NCBI GenBank assembly: GCA_022566435.1
Contig: JADFIX010000379.1
Location: 1-5,127 of the forward strand
Source of the DNA: Planctomycetota bacterium
Lineage (GTDB): Bacteria > Planctomycetota > Phycisphaerae > UBA1845
Direction: 5' to 3'
Length of the DNA stretch: 5,127 bases
The position numbers and the translations under genes were made by a program. Of the stretch, positions 2,917 through 5,127 are shown piece by piece. The first letter of the stretch is position 1, and the number at the start of each line of letters is the position of its first letter. A model generated the notes under the pieces. That model did not search any database. It saw only the letters and a program-made list of their open reading frames with translations, and was not told the origin of the DNA.

Positions 2917-2922
2917 TATAAT
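2917..2922 (+). promoter_or_regulatory. Candidate -10 box TATAAT
   Basis: A perfect TATAAT lies 31 bases before the GTG start at 2954. No good TTGACA lies at the usual distance upstream, so a -35 element would be weak or absent. Transcription would begin near 2929, giving a leader of about 25 bases. Confidence 0.45.
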
Positions 2923-2944
2923 GATCTGAAAATCCTTCAGCGCC

Positions 2945-2948
2945 GAGG
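2945..2948 (+). promoter_or_regulatory. Ribosome binding site GAGG
   Basis: GAGG is five bases before the GTG at 2954. An in-frame TGA at 2927-2929 and the lack of any start codon between it and the GTG fix this start. Confidence 0.6.
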
Positions 2949-2953
2949 TTCCT

Positions 2954-5127
2954 GTGCAGAGCAAAACCCTACTTGCCATTGCTGTCGTCGTGTTTTCGAT
3001 AGGGTGTCCGCCGACGATTCAGGCACATCCGCACCACGATGAGAAGGGCCATCGTGGTCCAACTTACGAAATCAGTGCAGCCCAGCAGCCGGATCCGGAC
3101 GGCAAGCGGCTGATGATTCGCATTCTGGATGATTCAACTGGGGAATTCACGGCGGCGCGAATCTTGATGACCGTGGATGGAAAACGTTTTACGCCAAAGG
3201 CCGTCAACGAGCATGGCCTGCGGTTTGTTTCCATTCACACGGCCAAGAAGCAACGCGCGACGATTGTTTATGCGCGGGGCAGTGGTCCGATTGAATTGAC
3301 GTTGCCGGCCGACGCAAAGCAGGGAGAGGTCATCGTAACCAAGGGCTACGAATTCCTGCAAAAGCGTGTTTCGTTCAGGATTGGCGATAACGAAACGTCG
3401 ATTACGGCCCGCCTGAAGCGGTGGAGTTCCTTGCGCGACGACGGTTGGCTGCCGGCGGACGAGCACCTTCATTACGAACGCACCGATCCGCGACATGATG
3501 CCGACTGGCTTGATATGCTGGCCGCTGACGGCTTGACGCACGCTCACTTCATGGTGCTCAAAGGCGGCAATCTGCCCGGCGTTTGGGCGAAGCAGTACGC
3601 GTACGGGAAAGACGGGCAGGCCACGGACGGGCGACGAACGATCGTCGCAGGCGAGGAGTTTCGAGACAGTCGCCAAGGCCACATCAATCTGCTGGGACTC
3701 GGCGCTGTGATCGAGCCGATTTCGACCGGCGGACTCGGACATCCGCCTCATCCGTTTAATTATCCCGCGTTGCACGACGTCTTCATGGAAGCTCGACGCA
3801 CGGGCGGAATCGGAGGTCCGGCGCACGGAGGCGCTCTGGCACGCAACTCGACCGCTGTTGTCGACATCGTTTTAGGCGCCGCCGAGTTCTTCGAGATCGC
3901 CAACACGCATCTTTACAAAACCGACGTCTGGTACCGACTGATGAACTGTGGATTCATCGTTCCACCGGCGGCGGGCACGGATTTGCCCAACTTCCCGTTT
4001 CGGGACAATTGGCAACCGCTGCTCGGCGAAACCCGGATGTATGTTCGTGCGGGTCAAGAGCGGGACTTTGAATCGTGGAAGCGCGCCGTACGTCGCGGGG
4101 AAGTGTTCGTATCGAGCGGGCCCTTGGTACGGCTAACCATCAACGGAGTTGGTCCCGGTGGCATGGTCGAGTTGCCCAACGGCGGTGGTGTCTTGGAGAT
4201 CGCCGCCGAGCTTGCAAGTCCTCAGCCGCTGGAATCGTTCGAGATTATTCGCAACGGACAAGCTGCTGATTTGGAGCTTCAGCGTCGAAAGGAAAACGGT
4301 GTCAATCGTTGGACGATCCGCGGTCGAATCAACGTCGACGCGAGCTGCTGGCTCGCCGCGCGAGGCACTGGCCTGGCAAAGCGTGCTTTAAAGCGGAATA
4401 CGGGTATCCAACAAAACGCCATGGCACATACCGCGGCGATCCGAGTGCTTGTTGGCAGTCAGCCCATTGCCAGCGAGCGCGATGCGAATGTGCTGGTCGC
4501 GGAATTGACGAAACACCAAGAGGTTTATCGCTCGGAAGGTAAGTTCCGTACGGCCGAAGATCGCGCGCGGTTGCTTGGTTTGTTCGATCAGGCAATCAAG
4601 AAGCTTGAAAAGCAAACTGAAAAACTCCAGCTGCCAAAAACGAAAAACAACCGTAGCCAGCCGGAAGTGCCCGGCACGCGCAAAGTGACGATGCCTGCTC
4701 GCGGGATCTGCGCCCATCGCGGTGCCAGTGATACGCATCCGGAGAACACGCTCGCAGCTTTTCGCGAAGCGATTCGGCTGGGAGCGCAGATGATCGAGTT
4801 TGATGTCGCATTGACCAAAGACGGGAAGTTGGTGTTGATGCATGATGCGACCGTTGACCGCACAACCAATGGCAAAGGCCTTGTGTCCGAGTTGACGTTG
4901 GCCGAACTACAGAAATTGGACGCTGGCTCGTGGAAGGCCGAGAGGTTCAAGAACGAGCGAATTCCCACATTGGATGAAGCTCTCCAAATCATGCCCGACA
5001 ATATCTGGCTGAATGTGCATCTGAAAGGTGGAGCAGAACTGGCCGAGAAGCTTGGAGACGCGGACCCGCCGCCCCCAACAGCACGACAGGCACGCTGGTG
5101 GTGGCGTGTCCATCAGTTGGTGCCAGA
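2954..5127 (+). CDS. Secreted CehA/McbA-type metallohydrolase fused to glycerophosphodiester phosphodiesterase (partial)
   Basis: An open frame of 724 codons from GTG runs off the right edge. Residues 1-24 are a signal peptide (KTLLAIAVVVFSIG core, likely cut after IQA at 24; Cys18 gives only a weak lipobox), so the product is probably exported. Residues about 50-160 are a beta-rich N-terminal region. Residues about 165-400 match the PHP-like CehA/McbA metallohydrolases, with candidate metal ligands DEHLH (His171, His173), GEEF (Glu234/235), GHINLLG (His243), GPAHG (His291), EFFEIAN (Glu314) and GTD (Asp343). A charged linker (about 545-575) leads to a GDPD domain from about 585, with HRG (His588), ENT (597-599), EFD (Glu615, Asp617) and HD (His630). 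GDPDs split glycerophosphodiesters into an alcohol and glycerol-3-phosphate. At 686-693 LNVHLKGG has His where many GDPDs have a metal-binding Glu. After residue 700 the sequence becomes proline- and tryptophan-rich and unlike GDPDs, so a frameshift near 5050-5090 is possible. The exact substrate is unknown. Confidence 0.85.
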   Translation, partial: MQSKTLLAIAVVVFSIGCPPTIQAHPHHDEKGHRGPTYEISAAQQPDPDGKRLMIRILDDSTGEFTAARILMTVDGKRFTPKAVNEHGLRFVSIHTAKKQRATIVYARGSGPIELTLPADAKQGEVIVTKGYEFLQKRVSFRIGDNETSITARLKRWSSLRDDGWLPADEHLHYERTDPRHDADWLDMLAADGLTHAHFMVLKGGNLPGVWAKQYAYGKDGQATDGRRTIVAGEEFRDSRQGHINLLGLGAVIEPISTGGLGHPPHPFNYPALHDVFMEARRTGGIGGPAHGGALARNSTAVVDIVLGAAEFFEIANTHLYKTDVWYRLMNCGFIVPPAAGTDLPNFPFRDNWQPLLGETRMYVRAGQERDFESWKRAVRRGEVFVSSGPLVRLTINGVGPGGMVELPNGGGVLEIAAELASPQPLESFEIIRNGQAADLELQRRKENGVNRWTIRGRINVDASCWLAARGTGLAKRALKRNTGIQQNAMAHTAAIRVLVGSQPIASERDANVLVAELTKHQEVYRSEGKFRTAEDRARLLGLFDQAIKKLEKQTEKLQLPKTKNNRSQPEVPGTRKVTMPARGICAHRGASDTHPENTLAAFREAIRLGAQMIEFDVALTKDGKLVLMHDATVDRTTNGKGLVSELTLAELQKLDAGSWKAERFKNERIPTLDEALQIMPDNIWLNVHLKGGAELAEKLGDADPPPPTARQARWWWRVHQLVP

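Noticed and set aside
2686..2979. 97-codon minus-strand and 79-codon plus-strand open frames near the hydrolase start
   Set aside because: Another minus frame in the same place (2757-2912) has much better protein character. These two look like its shadows and have no ribosome binding sites.
3134..4595. Minus-strand open frames up to 230 codons opposite the hydrolase gene
   Set aside because: They are antisense to a gene with clear catalytic motifs and signal peptide, and their composition is arginine-rich and featureless, as expected from the opposite strand of high-GC coding DNA.

Overview
The window has two parts. Positions 1 to about 2380 hold an unusually dense array of 22 tRNA or tRNA-like genes, all on the minus strand and mostly separated by 5 to 90 bases. 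Positions 2954 to the right edge hold one long plus-strand protein gene that runs off the window. About 570 bases without an intact gene lie between them. They contain a minus-strand rho-independent terminator, several short inverted repeats, and what looks like the 3' remnant of a minus-strand gene ending in a fibronectin-III-like tail. The CehA/McbA-type secreted hydrolase, the FnIII-like tail and the high-GC bacterial tRNAs without encoded CCA suggest a planctomycete (Pirellulales-like) bacterium. This assignment is an inference from protein style, not a search result.

In transcription order (right to left) the array reads Phe(GAA), Glu(TTC), Pro(TGG), a compact tRNA-like gene, Ile(GAT), Lys(TTT), Ile(TAT), Lys(CTT), Gly(GCC), Pro(CGG), Asn(GTT), a Ser-like long gene, Gly(TCC), Gln(TTG), Gln(CTG), Ser(TGA), Val(CAC), Asp(GTC), Leu(CAA), Tyr(GTA), Asp(GTC), Glu(CTC). 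Ala, Arg, Cys, His, Met, Thr and Trp are absent, so the array is not a full decoding set. Many members break near-universal tRNA rules. Three or more lack U33, six lack U8, and a Leu(CAA) gene has a short variable loop. Two genes carry GC palindromes in the anticodon arm. Two others, Ile(GAT) and Pro(TGG), are each interrupted beside the T loop by opposite-facing copies of the same ~30 bp hairpin-forming element. Two boxA-like motifs and a repeated 13-mer occupy spacers.

The most interesting possibility is that this is an auxiliary, partly decayed or specialised tRNA array colonised by tiny palindromic elements. A terminator 22 bases upstream of its first gene leaves no obvious room for a conventional promoter there. 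The downstream protein gene encodes a predicted exported two-domain enzyme, a PHP-type CehA/McbA metallohydrolase fused to a glycerophosphodiester phosphodiesterase, preceded by a TATAAT box and a GAGG ribosome binding site. No functional link between this gene and the tRNA array is visible.
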